Below, piece after piece: positions 9,308 through 19,187 of a stretch of DNA of 64,000 nucleotides; within the stretch, counting starts at the first letter, position 1; every line of letters starts with the position of its first letter. This DNA is from Methylomarinum vadi (GTDB taxonomy: Bacteria > Pseudomonadota > Gammaproteobacteria > Methylococcales > Methylomonadaceae). The DNA lies in the NCBI RefSeq assembly GCF_000733935.1, contig NZ_JPON01000001.1, positions 1,426,001-1,490,000 on the forward strand, written 5' to 3'. The notes below the pieces were generated by a model. The model searched no databases and was not told the origin of the DNA. It saw only the letters and a list, made by a program, of their open reading frames with translations. Position numbers and translations under genes: made by a program.

Positions 9308-9850
9308 TCATGGATAGAGAATGCTGGCTTGCGGGCCGAGATCATCGTCTTCTTCGACATAACGAATTTGATCTCCAACGGCCAATGAATCAAATCCATC
9401 TCCGACCACGCTATTGCGATGGAAATAAATTTCACGGCCATCCGCCGATTCAATAAAACCGTGATCATTTTCGGGAAACAAACGCATGACCGTTCCGGTC
9501 TGTTGCAAACTGTGATTTTTCACATCGCCTCGCCGAATCCGCACGTGATCTTCCAATTGTCTGGCAGCCGCATTAAATGCATCACGTATCGCGACATATA
9601 TGTCCTCATACGCTTGTTTGTCATGATGCTCGCGGCTCACAACAACTTCCTTTCCCGGCAGGGTGAGATCGATACGAATGTGGTAGAGGTTGCCCTGATG
9701 ATGTTGTTGATGTTCTGCTTCGACCGCTACCCTGCAACTCATGATATCAGAGTGAAATTGCTCCAGCTTGCTCACTTTTTCATGAATTCGGGCTTCCACC
9801 GCTTCAGACTTTGGTATTCCACGAAATGTAATTTGTAGTGGGATTTGCAT
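9308..9850 (-). CDS. HPF/RaiA-like ribosome-associated domain fused to a cold-shock domain
   Basis: A 180-residue protein with two domains. Residues 1 to about 105 resemble the sigma-54 modulation/HPF fold (MQIPLQITFRGIPKSEAVEA start, LPGKEVVVSREHH, and the YVAIRDAFNAAARQLED helix). Residues about 115-180 look like a CspA-type nucleic-acid-binding barrel (GTVMRLFPENDHGFIESADG, EIYFHRNSV). HPF proteins bind the decoding region of idle ribosomes, and cold-shock domains bind single-stranded RNA. The fusion suggests a ribosome-stasis or RNA-protecting factor under stress. GGAAAG precedes the ATG. Confidence 0.85.
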   Translation of the reverse strand: MQIPLQITFRGIPKSEAVEARIHEKVSKLEQFHSDIMSCRVAVEAEHQQHHQGNLYHIRIDLTLPGKEVVVSREHHDKQAYEDIYVAIRDAFNAAARQLEDHVRIRRGDVKNHSLQQTGTVMRLFPENDHGFIESADGREIYFHRNSVVGDGFDSLAVGDQIRYVEEDDDLGPQASILYP

Positions 9851-9974
9851 AAATTCTTTCCAGCTCGTTACAGAATTGAAGATTTATAGCGTAACATTTT
9901 TTCTAACCGTAATTTGAATCGGATTTTTTAATACGACCGCAATCCGATCAAACAAGGTGTTATCATTTTTCTTA

Positions 9975-10691
9975 TTACCACATTTTCCTGATCTTGTTTT
10001 TTTCGCGTTCGATCTTGCCGCCAACCAACTTGCTCCACAACAGAATTCCGCTCATTCTTTCAGCCAACGATGCCGGCACCCGAAAATCCGCTAACGGTTT
10101 ATCGATTTCTTCATTGGGGATAATAAATGACCACATATGCAAAGCGCCTTTGCTGTTTTCGGTCAATATTGATTTGAAATAAGCGTTCGGAACCGGCAGC
10201 GACACCTTATTGCGGTCTTCCGTGCCGATTCGTTTCACCGGCTTATCGAAATCGAATATCGGGCCGCAAATGACGTAGGTTTCGTATATCTTTTTTTGGG
10301 CGTTAAGCGCCCTGATGGCATCCTCCAGTTTTTTCCAAATGCCCCGATTGAATTGGGGCGCCATCGGCGACATATTGGAAAGTAAAAAGGTTTCGCTGTT
10401 TTGAATTTCTGTTTCGCTTTGATTGGCGCTGGCGATTAAATGGCCGCGATCGAAACCGGAATTTTTATAATCGACCAGATCGGCTCGGAACATTTCGGGA
10501 ATTCGGTAATCGGGACGAAAATTCTCCGCCCGCTCGATGTCGATCAACTCCCGGTCGACGATCTCCAGCGCCCACTTTGCTTGCCTGAAGTAGTAGGAAT
10601 AGCCGAGTACGTAATGCCGGTTGAAAAGGATTTGATCGGCGGCTGGCATGCCGTAGCGGGTTTCACGCCTTAAACTGGGAATATCGACCAT
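9975..10691 (-). CDS. DNA/RNA non-specific endonuclease (NUC1 type)
   Basis: A protein of about 238 residues with the signature FDRGHLIASANQSE near residue 80; its histidine is the general base of the beta-beta-alpha-metal nucleases (Serratia nuclease, EndoG). FLLSNMSPMAPQFN follows with the metal-binding asparagine, and WKKLEDAIRAL continues the core. No signal peptide or lipobox is visible, which is unusual because bacterial members are normally exported. I prefer the ATG at 10691, about 8 bases after AGAAGG, over a GTG at 10697. No immunity gene stands next to it. Confidence 0.85.
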   Translation of the reverse strand: MVDIPSLRRETRYGMPAADQILFNRHYVLGYSYYFRQAKWALEIVDRELIDIERAENFRPDYRIPEMFRADLVDYKNSGFDRGHLIASANQSETEIQNSETFLLSNMSPMAPQFNRGIWKKLEDAIRALNAQKKIYETYVICGPIFDFDKPVKRIGTEDRNKVSLPVPNAYFKSILTENSKGALHMWSFIIPNEEIDKPLADFRVPASLAERMSGILLWSKLVGGKIEREKNKIRKMW

Positions 10692-10803
10692 GGACACCGC
10701 CTTCTCATCCGGGAATTAGAAAATTTCCACCCTTCCTTATAACCGATCGTAACGAGATTGTCATTTTTTCCTTGTTCTTAACCATAGCCCGTAAACCCTT
10801 TAC

Positions 10804-10831
10804 TTGACGCAAGTATTATATTTTGTTTAAT
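10804..10831 (+). promoter_or_regulatory. Candidate sigma-70 promoter of the sugar ABC operon
   Basis: TTGACG at 10804-10809 and TTTAAT at 10826-10831 each match 5 of 6 consensus positions with a 16-base spacer. Transcription would start near 10838, about 37 bases before the binding-protein start codon. No operator palindrome was noticed. Confidence 0.45.
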
Positions 10832-10874
10832 TTCGGGTATCTGGGTACACACAACCAGCACGGGATCAATAACA

Positions 10875-12125
10875 TTGGCCAAATTTTTTTACCTACACGG
10901 TCTTTTTTTGCCCTTGGCTGTACTGGTCATGGCAGCCTGCGACCAGCAACAGCAAAGCGGTCAGCCTGTCTTGAACTGGTATGTGTTCGACGAACGTTCC
11001 GGCGCATTTCGGGATGCCGCGCGCCATTGCAGCGAAGAGGCGAACGGCCGTTATCGAATTGAATTCACCCCTTTACCGTCCGACGCCGATCAACAACGCG
11101 AACAGTTGGTCAGGCGCCTTGCCGCTCGCGACCCGGCCATCGACATCATCGGCATGGATGTCATCTGGACCGCCGAATTCGCCCAGGCCGGCTGGATCTT
11201 GCCATGGCCCGAAACGACAGCCGCGAACGCGACCCAGGGCATGCTGCCGGCGGCCGTGACCAGCGCCACTTATCATGACCGGCTCTGGGCCCTGCCTTTC
11301 ACCAGCAATGCCCAATTATTGTGGTACCGGAAGGACTTAATCGAGAACCCGCCCGTCACCTGGGACGAGATGATCGAGCGGGCCGAAAGCTTCGCCAGGC
11401 CTGGCGCCCTTCAAGTCCAAGGCGAGCGCTACGAAGGCCTGACGGTGTTCTTCGTCTCCCTCCTCGCCTCGGCCGGCGGCAGCGTCCTCGCCAGCGACGG
11501 CAACAGCGTGTCCCTGGAACGGCAAGCGACCCACAAGACTTTGTCCCTGTTGCGTCGCATCGCCACCTCGCCGGCCGCCGACCCGGGCCTGGCGGTTTCC
11601 CGGGAAGACCAGAACCGTCTCGCCTTCGAAACCGGCAACCCCATTTTCATGGTTAACTATTCCTTCGTTTGGCCCAGCGCCCGGCAGAATGCGCCCGACA
11701 TCGCTAAAAATATGGCCTGGGCGCGCTGGCCGTCGGTGATAGCGGGGCAACCGAGCCGGGTCACGATCGGCGGCATCAATCTCGCGGTCGGCGCCTACAG
11801 TCGCCATCCGCAAATGGCATTCGAGGCGGTCACCTGCCTCACGGCGGCGGATAATCAAAAGCTCGCCGCCCGCAAGGGCGGACTGCCGCCGACGTTGCGG
11901 GCGTTGTATTCAACGCCCGCAGTGAGACAACGCTTCCCGATGGCCGACACCTTGCTGGAAACGCTGCTGGACGCGGTGCAACGGCCGCAGACCCCGGTCT
12001 ATAACGATATCTCGCTGGCCATCAGCCACACCCTGCACCCGCTGGCGGACATCGATCCCGAAACCGACGGCCTACGCTTGCGCCGAGCCGTGCAGCGGGC
12101 ATTGCGCTCGGAGGGCCTGTTTTGA
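10875..12125 (+). CDS. Sugar ABC transporter substrate-binding lipoprotein, LpqY-like (trehalose?)
   Basis: A 416-residue binding protein with a lipoprotein signal: a hydrophobic stretch, then LVMAAC with the cysteine at residue 22. The mature part ([52 protein letters not shown]-like segments) resembles mycobacterial LpqY, the trehalose-binding component of LpqY-SugABC, and ThuE of rhizobia. It would capture the sugar outside the inner membrane and hand it to the permeases. Start is a TTG at 10875; no in-frame ATG lies close by. It overlaps the next gene by four bases. The sugar is inferred from similarity only. Confidence 0.82.
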   Translation: MAKFFYLHGLFLPLAVLVMAACDQQQQSGQPVLNWYVFDERSGAFRDAARHCSEEANGRYRIEFTPLPSDADQQREQLVRRLAARDPAIDIIGMDVIWTAEFAQAGWILPWPETTAANATQGMLPAAVTSATYHDRLWALPFTSNAQLLWYRKDLIENPPVTWDEMIERAESFARPGALQVQGERYEGLTVFFVSLLASAGGSVLASDGNSVSLERQATHKTLSLLRRIATSPAADPGLAVSREDQNRLAFETGNPIFMVNYSFVWPSARQNAPDIAKNMAWARWPSVIAGQPSRVTIGGINLAVGAYSRHPQMAFEAVTCLTAADNQKLAARKGGLPPTLRALYSTPAVRQRFPMADTLLETLLDAVQRPQTPVYNDISLAISHTLHPLADIDPETDGLRLRRAVQRALRSEGLF

Positions 12126-12997
12126 CGGGGCGTTCCAGGGCCGAGCGGCGTCTGGGCTGGCTGCTGTGCGCACCGGCCGTATTGGCGATGCTGCTGGTGA
12201 CCGGCTATCCGATTCTGAACGCCTTCTGGCTGTCGCTGCACCGCTTCGATTTGCGTTTCCCGGAACAAAGCCAGTTCGTCGGTCTGGCCAATTACGCCAG
12301 CGTGCTCGGTTCCGAAGTCTGGTGGCGGGCACTGAGCAATACCTTGATCATCACCCTAGGCTCGGTCGGCTTGGAACTGGTATTGGGCTTCGCGCTGGCT
12401 TTACTGATGTTCAAGGCGACTATGGGACGCCGAACCATCCGCACCGTGATCCTGATCCCCTATGCGATGATCACCGTGGTGGCAGCGCTGGCCTGGAAAT
12501 TCGCCTTCGATCCGACCACCGGCTTCGTCAATGCCCTGTTGAACCTGGACCAGGCTTGGTTGAGCGAACGCTGGTCGGCATTCTTCGTCATCATCTTCAG
12601 CGAAATCTGGAAAACCACTCCGTTTATGGCCCTACTGCTGTTGGCGGGTTTGACCCTAATCCCGCAGGACTTGCTGAAGGCAGCTCGGGTCGACGGCGCC
12701 ACGGCCCGGCAACGCTTCGTCAAGATCACCCTGCCGTTGATGAAACCGACGATCCTGGTCGCACTGTTGTTCCGCACGCTGGATGCCTTTCGCATCTTCG
12801 ATACCGTGTACATCCAGACCCGCGGCGCGGCCGATACCGAAACGGTGTCGATAGTCGGCTACAACGTCCTGATCGCCCGCCTCAACCTGGGGCTAGGTTC
12901 GGCGGTATCGGTACTGATATTCCTCGGCGTGCTGCTCATAGCGCTGCTGTTCATCAAGGGCTTCTCCGCGCCGCTGACCCGTTCGGGGGGACAATGA
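12122..12997 (+). CDS. Sugar ABC transporter permease, MalF/SugA-like
   Basis: A 291-residue permease with six predicted membrane segments, starting at a TTG that overlaps the binding-protein stop. The N-terminal [21 protein letters not shown] segment is followed by the [10 protein letters not shown] start of the permease core. The EAA loop that docks on the ATPase is visible as [16 protein letters not shown] near residue 183, followed by KITLPLMKP. It pairs with the next permease to form the channel. Its base composition is strikingly GC-rich, as in the rest of the operon. It overlaps the next gene by four bases (ATGA). Confidence 0.9.
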   Translation: MTGRSRAERRLGWLLCAPAVLAMLLVTGYPILNAFWLSLHRFDLRFPEQSQFVGLANYASVLGSEVWWRALSNTLIITLGSVGLELVLGFALALLMFKATMGRRTIRTVILIPYAMITVVAALAWKFAFDPTTGFVNALLNLDQAWLSERWSAFFVIIFSEIWKTTPFMALLLLAGLTLIPQDLLKAARVDGATARQRFVKITLPLMKPTILVALLFRTLDAFRIFDTVYIQTRGAADTETVSIVGYNVLIARLNLGLGSAVSVLIFLGVLLIALLFIKGFSAPLTRSGGQ

Positions 12998-13827
12998 CCC
13001 TGCGCAACAGGCGAGAAGACTTTTTCTGGAGCGTTTTCGGCGCGGCAGTCGTGGCCTATGCTCTGATTCCGGTGGCCTGGATCGTCTCGCTGTCGCTGAA
13101 ACGCCCCGCCGACCTCAACGACCGCCGCTTCTTCCCGTCACCCGTCACCTTCGACAACTATCGCGCCATCTTCGCCGACGCCCAGTTTCCGGCGGCGCTA
13201 TGGAATTCCTTCGGCATCGCCCTGATCGCGACCGCCTTATCGATCGTATTGGCGCTGTTCGCCGCCTACGCCGTCGTGCGCCTGGATTTTCCCGGCAAGA
13301 AGCTGGTGCTGGGGGGCGTGCTGGCGGTCTCGATGTTTCCGCCGGTATCGCTCATCGGCCCGCTGTTCAATCTGTGGCGCACCGTCGGTCTGTACGATAC
13401 TTGGGCCGGGTTGATCATCCCCTACATGACCTTCACCCTGCCCCTGGCGATCTGGACCTTGTCGGCTTTTTTCCGCGAACTGCCCTGGGACCTCGACAAG
13501 GCCGCGCGCATCGACGGCGCGACGCCGTTTCAGGCCTTCGTCCACATCATCGTCCCGCTGGCGGCGCCCGGCGTCTTTACGGCCGCGATCCTGGTCTTTA
13601 TCTTCGCCTGGAACGATTTTCTGTTCGCGACCTCGCTGACTTCGACCAATGCCGCCCGCACCGTGCCGGCCGCGATCGCCTTTTTCACCGGCAGCTCGCA
13701 ATTCGAGCAGCCGACCGGCTCGATCGCGGCGGCTTCGGTGGTCGTGACGCTACCGGTCGTCGTCATCGTCTTGCTGTTTCAAAAACGCATCGTCGCCGGC
13801 CTGACCGCCGGCGCGGTCAAGGGTTAA
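12994..13827 (+). CDS. Sugar ABC transporter permease, MalG/SugB-like
   Basis: A 277-residue second permease starting [18 protein letters not shown]. It has six predicted membrane segments and the EAA loop [17 protein letters not shown] near residue 170. [18 protein letters not shown] followed by [10 protein letters not shown] near the N-terminus is typical of MalG-like proteins. The ATG at 12994 overlaps the upstream stop in an ATGA. The same frame is open far upstream, but that part lies inside the previous gene and has no protein-like sense. Translational coupling along the operon is likely. Confidence 0.9.
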   Translation: MTLRNRREDFFWSVFGAAVVAYALIPVAWIVSLSLKRPADLNDRRFFPSPVTFDNYRAIFADAQFPAALWNSFGIALIATALSIVLALFAAYAVVRLDFPGKKLVLGGVLAVSMFPPVSLIGPLFNLWRTVGLYDTWAGLIIPYMTFTLPLAIWTLSAFFRELPWDLDKAARIDGATPFQAFVHIIVPLAAPGVFTAAILVFIFAWNDFLFATSLTSTNAARTVPAAIAFFTGSSQFEQPTGSIAAASVVVTLPVVVIVLLFQKRIVAGLTAGAVKG

Positions 13828-13836
13828 GGAGTCATT

Positions 13837-14970
13837 ATGGCGGAAATCGTGCTCGACCGGGTCAGCAAACAGTTTCCCGGCGCTACCCGGGTGTTGCAAG
13901 AAACCAGCCTGATGATCCGCGACGGTGAATTTTTTATCCTGGTCGGTCCTTCCGGCTGCGGCAAATCGACATTATTGAACATGATCGTCGGCCTGGAGGA
14001 TGTCAGTTCCGGCGAAATCCGGGTCGACGGCCGCCGGGTCAACGAACTCGATCCGAAGGACCGCAACATGGCGATGGTTTTCCAGAGCTACGCGATCTAT
14101 CCGCACATGACGGTACGCGACAATATCGCTTTCCCGCTTAAGCTGGCTAAGCTGCCCAACCGCGAAATCCGGCAAAAGGTCGAGCGAGCCGCCGAGCTAT
14201 TGGAGTTGACCGAGCTGTTGGAACGCCGGCCCGCCGCCCTGTCCGGCGGCCAGCGGCAGCGGGTGGCGATGGGGCGAGCCTTGGTCAGGAACCCGGTCGC
14301 GTTCCTGCTGGACGAACCGCTGTCCAATCTCGATGCCCGGCTGCGGGTGCAAATGCGCGGAGAAATCGGTCGTTTGCAGAAAAGGCTGGGGACGACGATG
14401 ATCTATGTCACCCACGACCAAACCGAGGCCATGACCCTGGGTGACCGCGTCGCCGTATTGAATGGCGGCGTCGTACAACAAGTCGGTACGCCCCGAGAGT
14501 TGTACCGCCGTCCGGCCAACCTGTTCGTCGCCGGTTTCATCGGCTCGCCGGGCATGAACTTCGTGCCGGGCCGGATCGAGGACGGCCGATTGCTATTGCC
14601 GTTCGGCGAAGTGGCACTGCCCGACCGCGGCGGACTTGGGAATGGCCATGTCATCGCCGGCTTCCGTCCCGAAGCCGTAAGCCTGGTTTCGGGACAAGAT
14701 TATCATGAACGCAGCATCACTTTTGCGGCCGATATCGATGTCGCCGAATGGCTGGGCGCCGAACTGTTTGTTTATTCCGATACCGTTGTCACGGCAATGG
14801 CGGGCGCCGCAGCGCAACAACTGTTTGCTCCAGGCCGCGTCACGTTGGTGTCGAGGCTCGATCCGGCGACGATGGTAAAACCAGGCGAATCGCTGCCTCT
14901 CAGGCTAACCGCTGACAAGATCCATCTTTTCGATGCGGAAACCGGAAACACGCTAGAAGGCGTTGGTTAA
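13837..14970 (+). CDS. Sugar ABC transporter ATPase, MalK/UgpC/SugC-like
   Basis: A 377-residue ATPase that would energise the importer. Motifs in order: Walker A GPSGCGKST near residue 38, the Q-loop MVFQSYAIYPHMT, signature LSGGQRQRVAMGRALV near 135, Walker B VAFLLDEPLSNLDARL and switch histidine THDQTEAMTLG. The C-terminal third (from about 235) is the TOBE/OB regulatory domain of the MalK group, containing FIGSPGMNFV. Such ATPases are often shared between sugar importers. It follows the permease by nine bases with GGAG before the ATG. Confidence 0.92.
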   Translation: MAEIVLDRVSKQFPGATRVLQETSLMIRDGEFFILVGPSGCGKSTLLNMIVGLEDVSSGEIRVDGRRVNELDPKDRNMAMVFQSYAIYPHMTVRDNIAFPLKLAKLPNREIRQKVERAAELLELTELLERRPAALSGGQRQRVAMGRALVRNPVAFLLDEPLSNLDARLRVQMRGEIGRLQKRLGTTMIYVTHDQTEAMTLGDRVAVLNGGVVQQVGTPRELYRRPANLFVAGFIGSPGMNFVPGRIEDGRLLLPFGEVALPDRGGLGNGHVIAGFRPEAVSLVSGQDYHERSITFAADIDVAEWLGAELFVYSDTVVTAMAGAAAQQLFAPGRVTLVSRLDPATMVKPGESLPLRLTADKIHLFDAETGNTLEGVG

Positions 14971-14990
14971 CCTGAGTTCGATATATGACT

Positions 14991-15066
14991 GCGTTGAAGG
15001 CGAAAGTGCATGCCGCCGGTATGATTTCCCGGCGACATGCGGAGTCAACGCCCGGTAACCTCGGGC
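14991..15066. repeat. Inverted-repeat structures between convergent genes
   Basis: Two nested arms, GCGTTGA (14991-14997) with TCAACGC (15045-15051) and GCATGCCGCCGG (15008-15019) with CCGGCGACATGC (15029-15040, one mismatch), can form a long imperfect hairpin. A second short hairpin GCCCG/CGGGC follows at 15050-15066. It lies between the ends of the ABC operon and dnaE. There is no clear T-run, so it is either a weak terminator for both sides or a REP-like element. Confidence 0.45.
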
Positions 15067-15105
15067 TTTGCTAAACCGAATTCGAGCGGTTTCTATTCGG
15101 GGCAG

Positions 15106-18100
15106 CTAACGGTAACAGACCTCGACCGCCTGCTTGTCGTTCAAAAACCTCCGCAACCGCAGCAATAATTCATCGCTTGGAGAGACGCGCCATTCGTTGC
15201 CTAGTTGAATGGTTGCCTTGGCTTGTCGCGAACGGTACCGGATCACGACCGGACAGGTACCGCCGCAATAGGGCCTGAGAATTTCCGTCAATCCCTGGCA
15301 AAAAATCGCTTGATCGGCGATACCGTCACTGCGCCAGGTTAACTGGATACTGCGGGCAAACATTTCCCTGGCTTGTTCGAAGGTATACATTTTCTCGGCT
15401 GTGACTCGCAACATGCCGGAAAAATCATCCACACTCATCCCCCCCTCCGCCACCAGCAAGGCGTCTTTCGCCATGATGTCACGAAATTGCTCATAGACCT
15501 TACTGAACGCGGCCACCTCCAGGCGGCCGGTGCGGTCGTCGAGCGTTGCGAACCCCATCATCTTGCCCTGTTTGGTCTGGCGCGTTCTCATTTCGATGAC
15601 GAGGCCGGCCACCCGCCCTTCCATTTTTCCTTTGGACCTTTCCGCATCATCCAGCAAATTTGCGATGGTGCCATGGGTGATATGCTTCAACTCGGCTTCG
15701 TATTCGTCGATCGGATGGCCGGTCAGAAACAAGCCTAGCGTTTGCTTTTCCGCCTCCAGCCGTTCTTTTTCCGTCCAAGGTTCAACGGTATTGGTATAGG
15801 CTTCGGCATCGTCGTCGGAACTTTCCACTTCCACCGCCAAGCCGAACAGGTCGTTCTGACCGGTTTGACTCATCTTGCCGTGTTGCTCGGCCACCCTCAA
15901 CGCCGTGGTCAGCTCGGCCAGATGCGCGGCTCGGTTGTCGTTAATGGAATCGAACGTGCCCGCCCTGATTAAGGCTTCCAACACGCGACGATTGACCTTG
16001 CGCAGATCGACCCGCTTGCAAAAATCATACAAGCCAATAAAGGGGCCATTGGCTTGGCGCTCCTTGAGTAGGTCCTCGATAGCGTTTTCACCGACGCCCT
16101 TGATCGCACCGATACCGTAAACGATCTGCCCGTCATCGTTGACAGTAAAGCGATACGAGGAACTATTGATGTCCGGCGGCAGAACGGTCAATTTCATCTG
16201 CCGGCATTCTTCGATCAGGACCACCACTTTATCGGTATTGTCCATGTCCGACGACATCACCGCCGCCATGAAAGCGGCCGGATAGTGCGCTTTCAGCCAT
16301 GCCGTCTGGTAAGCCACCAGGGCATAGGCCGCCGAGTGCGATTTATTGAACCCGTAACCGGCGAATTTCTCCATCAAATCGAAGATATAGGTCGCGATGG
16401 ATTCGTCGATATTGTTTTTGATCGCCCCTTCGGTAAAGATCTCCCGCTGTTTGGCCATTTCCTCGGGCTTTTTCTTGCCCATCGCCCGCCGCAGCATGTC
16501 GGCGCCGCCCAAGGTATAACCGGCCATGTCGCGGGCGATCTGCATAACCTGTTCCTGGTACAGGATAACGCCGTTGGTCGGCTGCAGGATCGGTTCCAGC
16601 AGGGGATGGGCGTATTCCGCCTTGGCGCCATGCTTGACGTTGATATAGTCGTCCACCATGCCCGATTCCAGCGGACCGGGACGAAACAAGGCCACCAAGG
16701 CGATGATGTCGTCGAAACAGTCCGGTTTCAGTTTCTTGATCAACTCCTTCATGCCCCGCGATTCCAGCTGGAATACCGCGGTGGTCTGGGCGTTTTTCAG
16801 CAGTTCGTAACTGGGCTTGTCATCCCGAGGGATTTTGCTGATATCGACAAGCTCCTCGCCCTGCTCCTGTTTTTTCTGGTTGATGGTCTGCAGGGCCCAA
16901 TCGATGATCGTCAGCGTCCGCAGGCCGAGGAAGTCGAACTTGACCAGGCCGACCGCCTCGACGTCATCCTTGTCGAACTGGGTCACCAGGTTGCCGCCGC
17001 CTTGTTCGCAATACACCGGCGTGAAATCGGTCAACTTGCTGGGCGATATCACGACCCCGCCGGCATGTTTGCCCGCGTTGCGGGAAATGCCTTCCAATGC
17101 GCGCGCCATGTCGATCAAGGTTTTGACATCTTCCTCGCTGTCGTACAACTCCTTCAATTCGGCGCTTTCCTTCAAGGCCTTTTCCAAGGTCATGCCAATC
17201 TCGAACGGAATCAATTTGGCCAGCCGGTCGACGAACCCATAAGAAAACGACAGCACCCTGCCGACATCGCGCACCACCGCCTTGGCCGCCATCGATCCAT
17301 AGGTGATGATCTGGGAGACGTGATCCCGGCCATAATGGCGGGCGACGTAGTCGATCACTTCGTCGCGGCGCTCCATGCAAAAGTCGATGTCGAAGTCGGG
17401 CATCGATATCCGTTCAGGATTCAAAAAGCGCTCGAACAGCAGATCGAACTCGATCGGATCGAGGTCGGTGATCTTTAGGGCATAGGCGACTAATGACCCG
17501 GCCCCGGATCCCCGGCCGGGTCCGACCGGAATATCATTGTTCTTGGCCCATTGAATGAAGTCGGCCACGATCATAAAGTAGCCGGGAAACCCCATCTGGG
17601 TGATGACATTGAGCTCGACCTCGAGACGTTCCTCGTAAACCTTGCGATTTTCCTCCGGCGTTCCTTTGCCGACCGGCGGATGTTGCCGAAGGCGTTCTTC
17701 CAACCCTTGCCATGACGCGGCCTTGAAATAGTCGTCCAACGTCATGCCTTCGGGCACTGGAAAATCGGGTAGATAATTCTTTCCCAGCGTCAATTGCACA
17801 TTGCATCGTTTGGCGATTTCGATTGTGTTCTCCAGCGCCTCGGGAATATCGGCGAACAGTTCCTGCATTTCCTCCGCGCTACGCAAGTACTGCTGTTCGG
17901 TATAGTTTCGTGGCCTACGATTGTCGTCGAGCACCCGGCCTTGGTGAATGCACACCCTGACTTCGTGGGCATCGAATTCTTCTTGCTTAAGGAAGCGGAC
18001 GTCATTGGTGGCAACCACCGGCAGCGCCCAATTCAGCGCCAGTTCGACCGCCGCCTGAATATAGCGCTCCTCGTCGTTTTTACCGACGCGCTGCAGTTCC

Positions 18101-18600
18101 AAGTAAAAACAATCCGGAAACAAGCCCGACCAATAGGCGGCCAGTTGCTCCGCCAACTCCCGATTTTCCATCAGCAAGGCCTGCCCGATGTCGCCTTCCA
18201 GCGCCCCCGATAAAGCGATCAAACCGTCGTGGTTTTGCTCTATCCATTCCTTCCGCACCATCGGTATGCCGAGATGCTGCCCCTCCTGATACGCCCTCGA
18301 GATCAATTCGGTCAAGACGACATAGCCACGACCATTTCGCGCCAATAACGTCATCCGGTAGGGCGTAGCCGGCTCCTCGGGATTGTAGATATTAATATCG
18401 GCGCCGACGATCCCCTTGATGCCCTGCCCTTGCGTCGCGCGATAAAATTTTACCAGCGAAAATAAATTGGAATGCTCGGTCAACGCCGCCGCCGGCATGG
18501 CAAAGTCGGCCAGTTTTTGTACCAACGGCTTGATTCTGACGATACCGTCGACCAGCGAAAATTCGGAATGTATGCGTAAATGAATGAACGAAGGATTCAT
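15106..18600 (-). CDS. dnaE: DNA polymerase III alpha subunit
   Basis: The 1164-residue replicative polymerase. The N-terminal PHP domain begins FIHLRIHSEFSLVDG. The palm carries the catalytic aspartates in MPDFDIDFCMERRDEV near residue 400 and in VKFDFLGLRTL near 553. GPGRGSGAGSLVAYAL marks the C-family polymerase core. The fingers contain KKKPEEMAKQ, and the C-terminal OB-fold and tau-binding parts are present. Length matches E. coli DnaE (1160). It is the last gene of the bamA-ompH-fabZ-lpxA-rnhB-dnaE series; 23 bases separate it from rnhB. Confidence 0.97.
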   Translation of the reverse strand: MNPSFIHLRIHSEFSLVDGIVRIKPLVQKLADFAMPAAALTEHSNLFSLVKFYRATQGQGIKGIVGADINIYNPEEPATPYRMTLLARNGRGYVVLTELISRAYQEGQHLGIPMVRKEWIEQNHDGLIALSGALEGDIGQALLMENRELAEQLAAYWSGLFPDCFYLELQRVGKNDEERYIQAAVELALNWALPVVATNDVRFLKQEEFDAHEVRVCIHQGRVLDDNRRPRNYTEQQYLRSAEEMQELFADIPEALENTIEIAKRCNVQLTLGKNYLPDFPVPEGMTLDDYFKAASWQGLEERLRQHPPVGKGTPEENRKVYEERLEVELNVITQMGFPGYFMIVADFIQWAKNNDIPVGPGRGSGAGSLVAYALKITDLDPIEFDLLFERFLNPERISMPDFDIDFCMERRDEVIDYVARHYGRDHVSQIITYGSMAAKAVVRDVGRVLSFSYGFVDRLAKLIPFEIGMTLEKALKESAELKELYDSEEDVKTLIDMARALEGISRNAGKHAGGVVISPSKLTDFTPVYCEQGGGNLVTQFDKDDVEAVGLVKFDFLGLRTLTIIDWALQTINQKKQEQGEELVDISKIPRDDKPSYELLKNAQTTAVFQLESRGMKELIKKLKPDCFDDIIALVALFRPGPLESGMVDDYINVKHGAKAEYAHPLLEPILQPTNGVILYQEQVMQIARDMAGYTLGGADMLRRAMGKKKPEEMAKQREIFTEGAIKNNIDESIATYIFDLMEKFAGYGFNKSHSAAYALVAYQTAWLKAHYPAAFMAAVMSSDMDNTDKVVVLIEECRQMKLTVLPPDINSSSYRFTVNDDGQIVYGIGAIKGVGENAIEDLLKERQANGPFIGLYDFCKRVDLRKVNRRVLEALIRAGTFDSINDNRAAHLAELTTALRVAEQHGKMSQTGQNDLFGLAVEVESSDDDAEAYTNTVEPWTEKERLEAEKQTLGLFLTGHPIDEYEAELKHITHGTIANLLDDAERSKGKMEGRVAGLVIEMRTRQTKQGKMMGFATLDDRTGRLEVAAFSKVYEQFRDIMAKDALLVAEGGMSVDDFSGMLRVTAEKMYTFEQAREMFARSIQLTWRSDGIADQAIFCQGLTEILRPYCGGTCPVVIRYRSRQAKATIQLGNEWRVSPSDELLLRLRRFLNDKQAVEVCYR

Positions 18601-18623
18601 AAAGAGCCGCGCCAGCAGTGTGT

Positions 18624-19184
18624 TTAATCAACCAGCAGTTTTTTTACCGGAGCGAAGGATTTACGATGTTGTGGGGTGATGCCCAATTGATGAAGCATTT
18701 GCAAGTGCAGTTTGGTCGGATAGCCTTTATGGCCGGCGAATTGATAGCCCGGATAGAGCCGGTCCAGGACCTGCATTTCCTCGTCCCTGGCGACCTTGGC
18801 CAATATCGAAGCCGCCGAAATTTCGGCGACGGTCAAATCGCCCTGAATGACGGTTTCGCCGGGGCAGGCAATGTCGGGATAGAATTTTCCGTCGACTAAA
18901 ACCTTGGAGATCGGCAGGGAAAGTTGCGTATAAGCCCGCTTCATTGCTAATAACGATGCCTGCAAGATGTTCAGTCGATCGATTTCACTGGCTTCGGCCC
19001 GACCCACGGCCCAGGCGAGAGCTGATCCCTTGATGGATTCACAAAAAATTTCTCGCTTTTTGGGCGTCAGTTTTTTCGAATCGGTCAAGCCGGGAATCGG
19101 TTTGCCGGGACGCAACACTACGACGGCCGCCACGACGGGGCCAACGATGCAGCCTCGGCCTACTTCATCGATTCCGGCCAGCAC
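18624..19184 (-). CDS. rnhB: Ribonuclease HII
   Basis: A 186-residue enzyme that cuts RNA in RNA-DNA hybrids and single ribonucleotides in DNA. The catalytic start [10 protein letters not shown] supplies the Asp-Glu pair, [11 protein letters not shown] the third acidic residue, and [19 protein letters not shown] the last; GYPTKLHL closes the core. The start codon is a GTG at 19184, three bases after the lpxA stop. In E. coli lpxB stands between lpxA and rnhB; here it is missing. Confidence 0.95.
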   Translation of the reverse strand: MLAGIDEVGRGCIVGPVVAAVVVLRPGKPIPGLTDSKKLTPKKREIFCESIKGSALAWAVGRAEASEIDRLNILQASLLAMKRAYTQLSLPISKVLVDGKFYPDIACPGETVIQGDLTVAEISAASILAKVARDEEMQVLDRLYPGYQFAGHKGYPTKLHLQMLHQLGITPQHRKSFAPVKKLLVD

Positions 19185-19187
19185 GAC

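Noticed and set aside
12166-12993. Long N-terminal extension of the second sugar permease
   Set aside because: The extension lies inside the first permease gene in another frame; the ATG at 12994 with ATGA overlap gives the standard permease length.
10875-14970. Maltose or glycerol-3-phosphate importer as identity of the ABC operon
   Set aside because: The ATPase alone would allow it, but the binding protein pattern fits LpqY/ThuE better than MalE or UgpB.
16285-17478. 397-residue open frame opposite dnaE
   Set aside because: It lies fully inside dnaE on the other strand and reads as a GC-skewed mirror of the coding sequence, with no domain.
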